Positions 1-10,931 of a stretch of 64,000 nucleotides of DNA are shown in pieces. The stretch is from Pseudeuparius sepicola (lineage: Eukaryota; Arthropoda; Insecta; Coleoptera; Anthribidae): NCBI GenBank assembly GCA_963920635.1, contig OY987298.1, positions 33,945,787 to 34,009,786 on the forward strand. The letters run 5' to 3'. Each line of letters starts with the position of its first letter. Within the stretch, counting starts at the first letter, position 1. The notes beneath the pieces were generated by a model, which did no database searches, had not been told where the DNA came from, and saw nothing but the letters and a program-made list of their open reading frames with translations. A program made the translations under genes and the position numbers.

Positions 1-597
1 CTCCCACTAGGTTATATTTCGTATAGTTCAAGGCCTCTGCCCGTCTGCCCGGAAATAGATTTTGATGACTGAAAGCCGCCGCCAGCATAGACGCGTTTAT
101 GAAACCTTTATTCCTAAACCACCGGCAACACGGTTAGGCTCTTCAGCTGACTGCTGGCGCCTCTAGCGGTGACTTTTATCGGAGGGTATTTTACGGTTTT
201 AAAAATAGAACGATTCTGCATCCGAGCGCCATCTGTTAGGCCAAGGCAAAACCAACTTTCAGTGTGCTATACATATTTTACGAGCCCAATGCTACTGGCA
301 CTTCTGTCCGCGTAGCGTATATTTTCTGTGGTTGATCCTGTATATCAATAAAGAGGTTTTTGAGACCCTGTGTTTATTTATAATATATCTACACAGAAAA
401 TATACGCTAGCGTATATTTTCTGTGATTACAGTATTACAGTACGAGTATAATAATAATAATAATAATAAATAAGCGTCCTAAATTGTGATGATAAAAAGT
501 GTGTTTTATGTGATGTATTTACACAAAACACGTTGCCTGAAATAGTATCATATATTTATCATAATAAAATCCATCATAAAATCCATAAAAGCCCATC
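1..597. other. Region upstream of rae1, no gene recognised
   Basis: No open frame or known domain is visible. It contains a hairpin/palindrome unit (313-425), a (TAA)n microsatellite at about 450-470 and AT-rich DNA running up to the rae1 start codon. The rae1 promoter and 5' UTR presumably lie here, but no convincing TATA box or initiator could be assigned. Confidence 0.5.
313..425. repeat. Palindrome unit 170-285 bp upstream of rae1
   Basis: Positions 392-425 form a perfect 34-bp palindrome whose ends read CACAGAAAATATACGC and its complement. A third copy of the half-site, TAGCGTATATTTTCTGTG, lies at 313-330, inverted relative to 392-409. The ends (CACAGA...TCTGTG) resemble the short hairpin insertion at 5159-5188, but no flanking direct repeat is visible here. 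Confidence 0.75.
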
Positions 598-1795
598 ATG
601 TTTAACCAAAGTTCTCTTGGTGGATTTGGTGCCACAGCCACCCCCAGCACAGCAAACCCTATGAAAGATTTTGAAGTGGTTCAACCTCCAGACGATTCTG
701 TTAGCTCTCTTGCATTCTCCCCAGCTACTTTGCCCCAAAACTTCCTTATCGCTGGCAGTTGGGACAATAACGTTCGGTGCTGGGAAATTGAACAAAATGG
801 AGCCAGCGTCCCAAAATCGATGCAGTCTTGTGGTGGACCTGTTTTAGATGTTGCCTGGATCGATGATGGAACAAAGGTAAGTTAACATAATATTATGTTT
901 CTAAAATCGGACTTTAAATTTTACATTTTAGGTTTTCATTGCTGGTTGCGATAAGCAGGCGAAGATGTGGGATTTGGCAAGCAATCAGATGGTACAAGTA
1001 GCTGTCCATGATGCTCCAATTAAAACATGCCACTGGATTAAAGCGCCGAATTATTCATGTCTAATGACTGGGTCTTGGGATAAAACACTGAAATTCTGGG
1101 ATACACGTAGTCCTAATCCGATGATGAGTATTAATTTGCCGGAGAGGTGTTATTGTGCGGATGTTGATTATCCAATGGCGGTAGTAGGTACAGCCGGAAG
1201 GCAGATTATCGTTTATCAGCTTGAAGGTAAACCACAAGAGTTCAAAAAGTTGGATAGTCCATTGAAGTATCAGCACCGCTGCGTGGCAATATTTAAGTAA
1301 GTAACGTATCTAGAAATCTTTGTGTTTTGAAGAGAATATATAGACTGTATTTTTTGTAGGGACAAAAAGAAGTCTCCAATAGGTTACGCTTTGGGTTCAG
1401 TCGAAGGTAGAGTGGCAATCCAATATGTAAGCCCTGCCAACCCCAAAGACAACTTCACGTTCAAATGTCATCGATCAAACGGAACTCCCAATGGCTATCA
1501 AGATATATATGCTGTCAACGATATTGCATTCCATCCTATCCATGGAACTTTGGCCACAGTAGGTTCAGATGGTTCCTTCAGTTTCTGGGACAAAGATGCC
1601 AGAACGAAACTGAAACCATCTGAATTAATGGAACAACCAATCACAAGATGTGCATTTAACAACAATGGGCAGATCTTTGCATATGCCGTGAGTTATGATT
1701 GGAGCAAGGGGCATGAGTTTTATAACTCGCAGAAAAAGAACTATATATTTTTGCGACCTTGCTACGATGAGCTGAAGCCAAGGACTTCTTCATGA
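598..1795 (+). CDS. rae1: mRNA export factor Rae1 (WD40 beta-propeller), three exons
   Basis: Rae1 (Gle2) is a WD-repeat protein that pairs with Nup98 at the nuclear pore in mRNA export and also acts at the spindle. Exons are 598-876, 932-1296 and 1360-1795. Introns 877-931 (GTAAGT...TTTTAG) and 1297-1359 (GTAAGT...TTGTAG) are short, and the joined frame stays open for 359 residues, close to the ~368 of vertebrate Rae1. Diagnostic stretches include the N-terminal [18 protein letters not shown] blade, [12 protein letters not shown] at the start of exon 2, [18 protein letters not shown], the RCVAIF segment at the exon 2/3 junction, [13 protein letters not shown] and the C-terminal [11 protein letters not shown]. 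The ATG at 598 gives the usual Phe/Gly/Ser/Thr-rich leader. The gene looks intact and is the clearest host gene here. Family assignment is very secure; exon limits are inferred from splice consensus and protein continuity. Confidence 0.96.
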
Positions 1796-1902
1796 GTATT
1801 TAACATGTGTACGTATCTAATTAGTACCTTTTAACTTACGAGCAGTAATCTTCAGTATACAAATGCTTGATGGGTTGTATAAAAGTGGCAATAGTTACAA
1901 TC

Positions 1903-1908
1903 ATTAAA
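1903..1908 (+). terminator. Candidate rae1 poly(A) signal ATTAAA
   Basis: ATTAAA lies 108 bp after the rae1 stop codon and is followed by a T-rich stretch with TTTTTTTTGTGTTT. It is the first plausible cleavage signal downstream. Position and motif only. Confidence 0.4.
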
Positions 1909-1925
1909 GTACTTCGTCAATTCCA

Positions 1926-3490
1926 TTTTTTTTGTGTTTAATAAGTGTATGTAGTATGGTGTCAAATATATACATACCTTAATTCTGACAATAATGATGC
2001 TTCTTTAATTATATATTTTTTTTATCACCAGTCAAAACATTTTTTTCTTCTATTACCTTTTTTACTACCGCCATAATTATTTTGTTCACTTTTTCCTATA
2101 GGTGGCTGGAGCATTTATGAACAGAAGCATTTTGAGCATTTTATGGCCAGGACATTTTTAAAACTGTCTTGCCATTTTTGGTCACTGTCCGGCAGGCGCG
2201 GTCATATCCATTTGCGAAGGGGGGGGGGGGGCATACCTGGATATGTACTCATTTAGGCATGTTTTAAGTACCTACTATAACAAAAAAAATAAAAAGGCGA
2301 TATCACAAAAAAAATATTCCTCACAAAAATAAAAAATATGTATTTTTAAACAAAAAATGTAAACAAATTTTTTTTTGCATGTGCGTTAGTTATAATCAGT
2401 GTATCCACAGATTGAGTTCACATAAGGTGTAAATAACAGCAAATTTTCGAGTTGAAATTTGAGCTTCTGGGATCAGCCCTGCTTGGTTTTAAATTAATTT
2501 GTTACATAATTTTACTTTTGAAAAATCACGTATGCCTTGGAAATTATGAAGAAATTAATTTGTTCCACGACCATTTGTGAATGTAAGTATTCTAAAATCA
2601 TTTTTAATAATATAACTTAAAAATTCTGACTCTAGAGCGAGATGATTTATTCTTAAATACTTGCTTCTCGAGTGTTTTGCATGTATTTCCAGGATATTAA
2701 TATAATTTTTGTAATCTATTGCACATAAATAAACAATATAATAATAGGGATACTTATATTTTGTACTACTAATAATAAATCATTGCATTATTTTATATAT
2801 TTTCATTCCTTAACAAGACAATGAATGAATATACGCTAATCGAACTAAACACAGCATAGAGTGCCATGGATTTCAAGACTGTCAACCTCGCTGTCAACAA
2901 TAGCGGCGCGGGGCGCGGGGGTGCGCGTCATAATAAGTATTTCCGAACGTGTTTTAAGTTAAACGAGTGAAAAATCGAATGATTTTGATATGGAATTTGG
3001 TCGTGGAGAAAATACAGTCTGTTACTCGGTTAGAATGAAAAAATTCGATACGAGTCGAAGAACCACGAGTTTTCATTCTAACCTCATTACAGAATCTACT
3101 ATTCCACCTCAGTAAAGTGCCCTTTTTTGTAGGTTTTTTTTACGGCATTGCGAAATTTTGAAACTATAGGCCTATTATTTGATTTTTTGGCATGTTTCAC
3201 ACTTTTTTTTAGAAAAGTGCATTTTGTGTAGTTTTTACATAAAAATGTTTTCAAAAAACTTGAAAAACTGGATAGGTGTGAAAATTTTCAAAAGCCTAAG
3301 TACATGTACCTACATGTACCTACGCGTTGGGTCTTCTAAATCTGTCTTCAGTCTGTAACTAGGAACATTTTTTTAAATTTTATATATTTTACATTTTTTA
3401 TTTTTGTTTTACTTTATACTTTTTTAATCAAAAGTCATACATATGGGGTCTTGTTTTAAAGGTCTTTTCGCAAGCAATCAAATGGCACCA
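1926..3490. other. Intergenic AT-rich DNA, no gene recognised
   Basis: Only short unsupported frames are present. Visible oddities are an 11-12-base G run near 2219-2230 and a short GC-rich patch at about 2905-2930 that stands out from the AT-rich background. No terminal repeats or coding motifs were identified. Confidence 0.5.
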
Positions 3491-3629
3491 TTTTCAAAAA
3501 TGTCCATAAATGCTCGAGGCCTCGGCGGACATTTTTAAAAGTGTCCTGCTCAAAATCATAAATACTCGGACATTTGCCATCATTACTTTTTCTTCTAAAA
3601 TATTGTTCAATGAAATATCTCTTGAGTGA

Positions 3630-4600
3630 ATTATTAAGTTCGTCATTTCAAATTTGGTACACATTAAACTTCCTGAATTGGGAGAGTTAGGACAACAATA
3701 ATTTTTCAAGTCACATCAAGGTTAAATGAAAAATAATTTGGGCTGGATTCCACGGGCGTAACAAACTTCTGACCACAGAACTATATTATGTATTAAAGTT
3801 GGTTTCTGATAGATGCTCACAACTGGCAGGTTATTTGAAAAGCCCCTCTTATTCATTTAATTACTATTATTACTGTTACTAAATAGTATTTGTTGGCAAA
3901 ATCAGTTTAATTATAAAAAAGTGAAAAGTGTAATGAAGGTCACAGTTAAACTGTAAGTTTTGCCAACAAATACTACAGTAATAAAATTGATGATTAAAAT
4001 GCAAATTTGTTAAAATTAATCTATTAAATTTATATATAATATAATTTAGAACACATCCGAACAATATCTTCTGTAGGTTACCTCTGCTCTAGTTTCTGTT
4101 CAGCTCCAATAATTTTATCAGCTATTAAAGATTGCATGGCCTGCATAAATTACTACTACTTTCTGGGTACAATCCAAAATACATATAATAGTTTATTGGC
4201 GGTTGTGGTTGTGCACTACACTAGGATTTGGAGTTAATTTTTAATCTAAAATACGAGATAAAATACATCTTATTATATTATGCAGATGCTTAATTATCAT
4301 TATCCATTTCTTCTATTCTTTGCTCTTTTCTCTAGTGTTTTTTTTGTAATAATAATTCTGCAGAACATTTTGTGATACTGGAGTCATTTGAAATAATTCC
4401 CAGAGCTTTTACACTTTTCGCTAGCATGTGGGCTAAATGCGCTGAACCATTTATTTTCGTCATGCCAGGTATTTGGTTATTTCTAATAATCGGGCAGCTG
4501 CATCTAATGCTTGAAAACTAATCTGCAATATTTTACATTTTTCTTTTGACTTATTTTAAAGTAGATAGTAGATATGACAGAGTTATTCTTTTAGTGTCAT
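3630..4600 (+). repeat. Interspersed repeat, diverged copy of a segment in the giant element
   Basis: This stretch matches 34620-35150 plus 35840-36300 of element A (and the mirror in B) with clear divergence. Shared landmarks include GGGCGTAACAAACTTCTGACC, split in three parts by mutations, GTATTTGTTGGCAAAATC and GGCGGTTGTGGTTGTGCACTA. A hairpin is formed by 3887-3977 (AGTATTTGTTGGCAAAA and its inverse). It serves as an empty-site reference: A has a 687-bp element inserted where this copy reads uninterrupted at about 4090. No coding content recognised. Confidence 0.7.
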
Positions 4601-5158
4601 ATTTTTATGTTGCTATTTTTTTTTTCTTGCAAGACAAGTTGCGCTCATAAATTGCTGGCTGTAAAACAATTTCGTTTTGGCAATAAAAATTGCATGCAAC
4701 AAAGATTGCGGCAATTTTTATTGCCGGCAACAAAAATTGCCAGCTGTAAAGCGGCCTTTAAACTATTCAATCTTGTTTATTCATATTTACGCCTAATAAA
4801 TTTTCTTATAGAGGGCAACTAGACATACATACATTGTTTCAGTTTCCTATTAAAAAGAAAACACCCTGCCATGAGTTCCCATAATTTTTCTTTAATTTGA
4901 CATAAATCATAACCTAAATACAAAAAACCTCTAATTCGTCATACAACTTCTATGTAGGTATATCTAAAATTTGTACAGGGGCAAAAGATGGAAAATAATC
5001 TAGCTATCACTATAATGCCCAAAATCGGTGAATAATGACACTAATGACTATTATCTCTCCCTATCCAGGAACCCTAATACACATAATCTTCCTGATAATG
5101 GGACGGTTTGGGTAGCCCAACTTTTAGGGGCAAAACTTGAAGAACCTATAGAATACCT

Positions 5159-5188
5159 CACAGAAAATATGTAGGTATATTTTCTGTG
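5159..5188. mobile_element. 30-bp hairpin insertion, 8-bp direct repeat GAATACCT
   Basis: A near-perfect palindrome beginning CACAGAAAATAT and ending ATATTTTCTGTG is flanked by GAATACCT at 5151-5158 and 5189-5196. Related copies of the host repeat near 39555-39575 and 44115-44140 lack the hairpin. Confidence 0.7.
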
Positions 5189-5889
5189 GAATACCTTAAA
5201 ATATTCATATTATTTCATATAAATATGTATCGAAATCCTAACCGTTTTCGTTATACAGGGACGTAAAGTGCATTTTTTTTTAATTTTTGTTTTATTTTTC
5301 TTAAAGGAAAGGACCTAAGGCAAACATATTTGGTACAGTTAAATTAAATGCTACAAATTAAAAATAATTCAGATTGTCTAGTACCACCAGTGCCAGAGAG
5401 GCAGGGTCAACCATAACATAATTTTATAAAAAAAAAAATGGTGCGTCACTGGAAAAGTAATATTTTTTTGCCTTCACTACAATGTACCGTTTTTTGAAAA
5501 ATTCATTTTTGTGCCTTTGAAATTTTGCACACCAACTCGGTTCTTAATTCTGAACAGTTTTTCTTAATAACATTTTGCCATTAAACATACATAAAGGGTA
5601 CTTTGCTGGTGTAAAAAATTAGTCTTCCTGTTTCCTCCCCTTAAGTACACTTTACATACTCGCATTGAGTATGATACGCATTGAGTATGATACTCGTCAA
5701 CAGGCCCGAAAGTGGTTGCTAGATACAAAAATTATTGCTTAGCTACCCTTATGCAGCGTGGACCTTAAACTATTAATAAAACTTTCGTTTCACGATTGTT
5801 TTGCAAACTGGTTTTGATCAGAAAGAACACAAATTATACCACAAATAAGAAAAAAAAAGAAAATAGCCACCTAACAAACAAAATTTGAC

Positions 5890-5965
5890 AGGCACCTCTC
5901 TAACCACAGGGTTAGCTATGCGACTAGCAATTCGTAGGTCCCGGGTTCAAATTCCAAAGTTCAAG
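5890..5965 (+). repeat. tRNA-derived SINE-like fragment
   Basis: The stretch has a tRNA-like A box (TTAGCTATGCG) and B box (GGTCCCGGGTTCAAATTCC) about 30 bp apart, as in the head of a tRNA-derived SINE. A clean acceptor stem and anticodon arm could not be folded by eye, so it is not called as a functional tRNA. Confidence 0.35.
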
Positions 5966-6696
5966 TTTTTTATTTATTTTTTATTCTCACTACATTCTGC
6001 CTCTTACATTTATCACTGATTGTCAGTTTTAGTAATTGAACAAAGGTTATAATGAAGATTATTACTTGCAATCTACTCCATAGTGTAGGCATTTAGAGTT
6101 TAATTCAAAGTATCTATAATCATATCTTATGCATTGCACAATGCATAAGCTCTTTTTGGTCTCGGAGATACTTTTAATGACTAAGGCAAAGCCCGTGTCT
6201 GGTAATGTAAATAACTCTTATTTAAAATTTCTAAGACCCATTATTTTTCAAATCTAGAAACCTTTTTCGAAGGTTTTCCGACAAAATGTTATTAAGGAAA
6301 GTTGTTCAGAATTAAAAACTGAGTAGGTGTGCAACATTTCAGTCTAGGCCTACTTTGATTTTCTTCTGCTAAATAATTTAAAATGCATAAAAATAAATTT
6401 TTCAAAAAAAAACTGTACATTTTTGAAAAAAGTCAAGAATAGTTCCTCTCTTATAATTGATTGGAAATTTAGTGAAGGAAACAAGATTAATTTTCGTATC
6501 ATTTTTTTATTAAAAATAATATGATGGTTGACCCCTCCTCTCCACCACTGGTGGAAATAGACAGGCTGAATTATTTTTGGTTTATAGCACTTAATGTGTG
6601 TCTAAACTGTACCAAATATGTTTGCCTTAGCTGTCTCCCTTTAGGCAAAATAAAAGAAAACGAAAACCGTTAGGATTTTGATAAATGATTATATGA

Positions 6697-6778
6697 AACA
6701 CTATACTTATTTTGAAAAGAAACACTATACTTATTTTGAAAAGAAACACTATACTTATTTAACTTATTTTGAAAAGAA
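6697..6778 (+). repeat. Tandem repeat, ~25-bp unit, three copies
   Basis: The unit AACACTATACTTATTT followed by TGAAAAGA is repeated three times, the last with a small internal duplication (ACTTATTTAACTTATTT). It lies at the right edge of the 5.1-6.7 kb foldback. Confidence 0.8.
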
Positions 6779-7710
6779 GGTTGGTGCACATTCTGGCCAA
6801 CTTCTGTTTGGAAATAGCGACTTGATTTAAAATTTTAAATATGATTGAATTTCAATCTGTAGGGTTTACGCCGTCTATTTGAGTCTGCTCCAGTGAATTC
6901 AAACCTCTCTCAATCGGATCGAACACGTCAAGATAAACATAGTTACTGTCACTGTGCATTGACACTTCAATCTGGACCAACATGTGCATAACGCTGTTTC
7001 AAGAAATCGCCACTGGCGCCACACGACGAAAAAATCAACAGGGTGGTTTAATGTTAAAAACACCATTGTTGCAGAATTTTCGTAAAATAAAAATATGCAA
7101 ATGTGTCTATTACAACAAATTTGATATCCAAAATAAAATAAAATGTTTGTTTATGTCCCTTTAATTTGACACGTCTACATGGCATATTTCCCATACATAT
7201 CTTTAACCCGGCATCCGACATGTAGGGTGTGGCAAACCCCAGCGCCTGCAGATCCCCCGAAAAACATTCAAATTTCCCTCCAAGCGACTGCAGCGCCTCA
7301 GTAGCTGTCACAGATATATTAATTTATGAACTACTATATAAGGATCAGTGTGAATTGTTATATGGTGGAAGAAACACTGTTTGAAAGTGGACTGGGGTTT
7401 CCTACACCCCACCTGTCGGAACGCGCAACTTTATTTTTCATCAACAATTCTTATAACCTTAGTCACATTTCTTAGTTGAAAGTGTCATATTTCATGTCAT
7501 TTTTTGGTTGAATAATTTAATTGCACGCTCAGGAATAATGGGCAAATATGAAAGAGAGCAAGCACCTCTCCTGTCGTTCCATAGAGGACCAACAAAGGAA
7601 AAGTATGTCCAATTCGAGGATTACTCGTGAGTTGCGTGGCACCATTCGCAAACCACTTCCAAACTTCCAAAAAAGCGAAACCAAATCAACAGGGACGGTG
7701 TTCAGAATGT
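6779..7710. other. Intergenic DNA, no gene recognised
   Basis: Short frames only. No terminal repeats, RNA genes or conserved protein motifs were identified. Confidence 0.45.
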
Positions 7711-7718
7711 CCTCGTGC

Positions 7719-8080
7719 CTATGAATAAAGAACCCCAGGAAGGAGCAAATTTGGGCTTTACGCTGGACCGGTCCAATCTCTGCATATGGCGGCATGCCGT
7801 TTCCGGTTTACAAAAGTGCTTACCGATAGAATGTTATCCCCCAAACATTTTGTTCTGGTAGTCACGGAATAGCAGCAGGCTGCACAGCTAACCATAATAG
7901 ATCTCCGAAAAGTACTTATCGAAGAACTACACAAATATCTAATAGCACAAACCACCGTGACAACTGTCAAATATAAAAATATTTTGTCAAAATTCAGTCT
8001 CCATACAGGGCGATTTCCATCTCACCTATTTTATAATGCCCATAGAGCTTTGGCTCCTTCCTGGGGTTCTTTATTCATTG
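7719..8080 (-). mobile_element. Non-autonomous P/hAT-type MITE carrying a THAP-like first exon (copy 1)
   Basis: The 362-bp element has terminal inverted repeats of ~28 bp (C[T/A]ATGAATAAAGAACCCC) and a perfect 8-bp target duplication CCTCGTGC at 7711-7718 and 8081-8088. On the minus strand it holds a 24-codon frame (7895-7824) starting MVSCAACCYSVTT and ending exactly at a GT splice donor in phase 0. A Met-x2-Cys-x2-Cys start resembles the first exon of a THAP zinc finger, the DNA-binding domain of P-element transposases. The rest of the transposase is missing. An 8-bp duplication fits both P and hAT superfamilies; the THAP-like exon favours P. A second copy is at 27341-27671. Confidence 0.75.
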
Positions 8081-8088
8081 CCTCGTGC

Positions 8089-9872
8089 TAAGGATAGGAA
8101 AACCAGATATGTTTGTGAAGTATGTGTATGTGAAACTTTTATTTGCGTAGAACATGCAGTAACATACTCTGGAAATTGTGCAGAACTGAATAAGCAATAA
8201 CTTTTTTATCTGCGAGCCGAATATCATTCAGTTTTTTTTGTTTGAAAGTATGTAATATGCACAAATAGTTAGTTAGTAGAAGGTCGTAATTAATGTAGCA
8301 ATTTTATTATATTTAAATAATAAAACCATGTTAATTCTTTAGCAATGAAATCATGTCTTAATAATTTTACTAGAATTTCTTTCAAATATACTTTTAGTGT
8401 TTCTATTTTTTTTTTTAAATTGAAACTATATGTTCCTGAAATACAAATGTGTCAGATTTATACAAAAATTTCTATATTAAATTAATATAGATGTAATTTT
8501 AAATAGGGGTTTATCACACCCCACCTGTCGGAAATCGTGACTATATTCCACCTGTCAGATCGCGGGTTAAGAAAAATGAGTCTGAAATGAAAGTAAGAGT
8601 ATTTTGGTACCTTTTGGTTTGAAATCATGGCTAGATGTAATGTAACTACTTATAGAACGCATTTGGTTTTTCAGTTTCTTCTTTATATAGTGGACCATTG
8701 GTTCGTTTTGGGGCTTTAAACGAATTTTTCTTTTTTCATTATTGCATACATTGCAAAATACTCTTTCATAATATAATATCTAGAATTCTCGCTTTTTCAA
8801 CTTGTTGAACAGATCATCCCATAATTCCAAAATAGTGTTTATTCTTCTGCAATTCACGTAAGGGTAGTAGATTTTCTTCATGTGCACGGACATTTCTTGT
8901 TTTCACAAACAAATCTACCTATCAAAATTCTGCTAATATGACAAAACTTAGAAGTATTGACTGCGAAGAGAATTCGTTACCGTAAAATAACGTAAATCGT
9001 AATAAGCACGATATTTAAAATATGCGACATTTTAATCGTCAAAAACTGACATACTTTTAACTGGCACCATCGCATTATCATTGCGACAGTGCCGCTTTTA
9101 ACCACAGAACCCCTCCCTATAACCAGCCATTTTTTTCGTTGAGTAGTGCCACTCCAGTCCGAAAACAAGAATAAAATATGACGTCATGCTCGGGTTTTTA
9201 ATATAAGGCAAGGTAGGGTAAGTGGGTCCCTGGGGTAAGTGGGCCACCTCATTACAAAGTCTATGGTATGTCTATTTTAGTTTGTTTCTGTATTTTGCAT
9301 AGTTGTCAATGCCACCTAGCACGAACTTTTGTAATTTCTCAGTTGTGGTAAATGCAAATGGCCGCCGAGTGTATAAGGCCAATTTTATGCTTTACTACTT
9401 TGATCTATTCCTGCTATTCTGTTAATTGTGCAGCAGGTTTTGGGAGGAGACGTACATTTTTATGAATAGAGGTAAGTAACGGGCATTTTAAGTATGTATT
9501 TGCTTGTTATTGCAAATTATAAAATTTGTAGGTTATAAAGAGGGGGACCCAGTTCCCCCACAAAATTTACTCGTTGGGGTAAATGGACCCTACTTGGATA
9601 GGTAAATGGGCCCTCCTAGGATCCAAATGTTTGTTGTCTCCTGTAAAATTTATTTTTCTGTAGTTACATACCTGTTATCACACCCTTATAATACCTGTTG
9701 CTCTCGGTGCCCTGATCTCAGAATAGTTGCTTAATTTAAAATGGGTGAAGAAAGTTAATGTTTATAACCCAAGATACAAAATAACAATAATAGTAATAGT
9801 TTTTACCGGAAAAAGTGATAATGGGCAAGCACTCAAAATGAACAAAAAAGGAGTAACCTTATACAATGTAGG
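8089..9872. other. Intergenic AT-rich DNA with a low-copy repeat
   Basis: No gene is recognised. At about 9215-9620 the motif GGGTAAGTGGGTCC and variants (GGGTAAATGGACCC, GTAAATGGGCCC) recur in both orientations, suggesting the ends of a degraded repeat. Elsewhere only short unsupported frames are present. Confidence 0.4.
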
Positions 9873-10325
9873 TATATGTCGTAGGCATCGGACGTAATAC
9901 GTCATTTCGCGGAAAGCCTAGTCATTACAGGTATTGCCGGCAAAAGCTGTAATAAAATAACTATTACCTCGTTTAACTCAAATTATGCGTCATTTCAGGG
10001 ATTGCCCTTGCCCTTGTTAGTCAAACAGAGTAATCGGTCGAACCATTGAACGATACAGCGTCTGACTGCCGTGTGTTCAGTCATTTGTTGAAAATTTGTA
10101 GAATTTGACTGAACAAACGGCAGTCAGATGCTGTAACGGCCGATTACTCTGTTTGACGTCCACAGAATTTCCCTGTGGTTTGACTAACAAGGGCAATCCC
10201 TGAAATGACGCAACATTTGTGTCAAACAAGGTAATAGTTATTTTAATACAGCTTTTGCCAGTAATACGTGTAATTACTAGATATTCCGCGAAATGACGTA
10301 TTACGCCCGATGCCTACGACATATA
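9873..10325. mobile_element. Large foldback MITE (~453 bp)
   Basis: Two ~200-bp arms are inverted copies: TATATGTCGTAGGCATCGG at the left is mirrored at 10307-10325, and the match continues inward through CGTCATTTCGCGGAA, ATTGCCGGCAAAAGCTGT and ACAGCGTCTGACTGCCG. The outermost bases read TA, compatible with a TA target site. No protein is encoded. The right arm carries a ~20-bp hairpin insertion absent from the left arm. Confidence 0.85.
10158..10177. mobile_element. ~20-bp hairpin insertion in the right MITE arm
   Basis: The inserted block contains CCACAG...CTGTGG and is flanked by GTTTGAC (10151-10157 and 10178-10184). The left arm of the same MITE reads straight through (GTTAGTCAAACAGAG, inverted), giving an empty-site comparison within one element. 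Confidence 0.7.
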
Positions 10326-10589
10326 TACTCACTAATCTTACATCACTATTGTTTATTTTTATTGCATTATGGTGTTACAATTAACCATTAACAATAATTT
10401 TTTTGGGCATCTGTCTTCGCAAGGAAAGAAAAAGATATATGAATTCGAAACTATCTTCACTTTTTTACAGGAAACAGCAAACTGATATGAACTTTAATTC
10501 GATCAAAATAGGAATAGCAACACTTGTTAGGTACATACATAAATTATATTTTTCTAAATAGGACAAAAATTTAAGAATACTACAATGGC
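10326..10589. other. UQCRB downstream flank
   Basis: AT-rich DNA downstream of UQCRB on the minus strand, presumably its 3' UTR and terminator. A minus-strand AATAAA (TTTATT on +) near 10352 is the only obvious candidate poly(A) signal and is distant, so it is not called separately. Confidence 0.3.
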
Positions 10590-10931
10590 TTAGTACAATT
10601 TGTTCCATTGTTCTCGCTCCTCCCTCTCTTTGATAACTTCGTTAACCAATGGCGTGAGATAAGGGACATCATCCTCGAGCTTGGCCCACTGGTCCTTTGG
10701 CAAAATGGTCTTTTGTATGGACAGTTGTGTAGCCCTTAAAATCCTGTAATTGCGTTCGTCTATAAGCCTGGGATTGAGCTTATCGAGCCTGTTCAGGGCT
10801 TCTTGGACGTCCGTATTAACTTCGAGGAGGTCGTCCCCCATGAGACCCAGCTTGTTGTAACCGGACAGGTTGTAGGCCCACTGTTTGAGGGCCGAGGACA
10901 TGAATCGCTTCTGCACAAAACTTAGGGCCAT
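10590..10931 (-). CDS. UQCRB: Cytochrome b-c1 complex subunit 7 (UQCRB / QCR7)
   Basis: This encodes the ~14-kDa subunit of mitochondrial respiratory complex III, which lies on the matrix side near cytochrome b and the ubiquinone site. The predicted protein has 113 residues against ~111 in animals. It has no long presequence and carries the conserved stretches KQWAYNLSGYNKLGL, DERNYRILRA, ILPKDQWAKLEDDVPYL and the basic/acidic C-terminus KEREEREQW. The start chosen is the ATG at 10931 (MALSFVQKRF); the open frame continues 11 codons upstream without another ATG, probably 5' UTR. The coding region is uninterrupted by introns here. The gene appears intact and is flanked on both sides by repeats. 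Confidence 0.96.
   Translation of the reverse strand: MALSFVQKRFMSSALKQWAYNLSGYNKLGLMGDDLLEVNTDVQEALNRLDKLNPRLIDERNYRILRATQLSIQKTILPKDQWAKLEDDVPYLTPLVNEVIKEREEREQWNKLY

Larger units (their letters stand above)
5100..6730. repeat. Foldback repeat with inverted arms
   Basis: The left arm (about 5200-5450: AATCCTAACCGTTTTCG, GGCAAACATATTTGGTACAG, then a segment ending near GGTGCGTCACTGG) returns inverted at about 6480-6700. Related foldbacks occur at 38400-39600 in element A and at 44080-44410 plus 49120-49700 in B, so this is a dispersed family. No transposase frame is visible. A 30-bp hairpin insertion (5159-5188) and a tRNA-like fragment (about 5890-5965) sit inside it. Confidence 0.7.

Noticed and set aside
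5890..5965. Functional tRNA gene
   Set aside because: A- and B-box-like sequences are present but no full cloverleaf could be drawn, so it is treated as a SINE-like fragment.
6124..6147. Palindrome CTTATGCATTG...CAATGCATAAG as a hairpin insertion
   Set aside because: No flanking direct repeat is visible.
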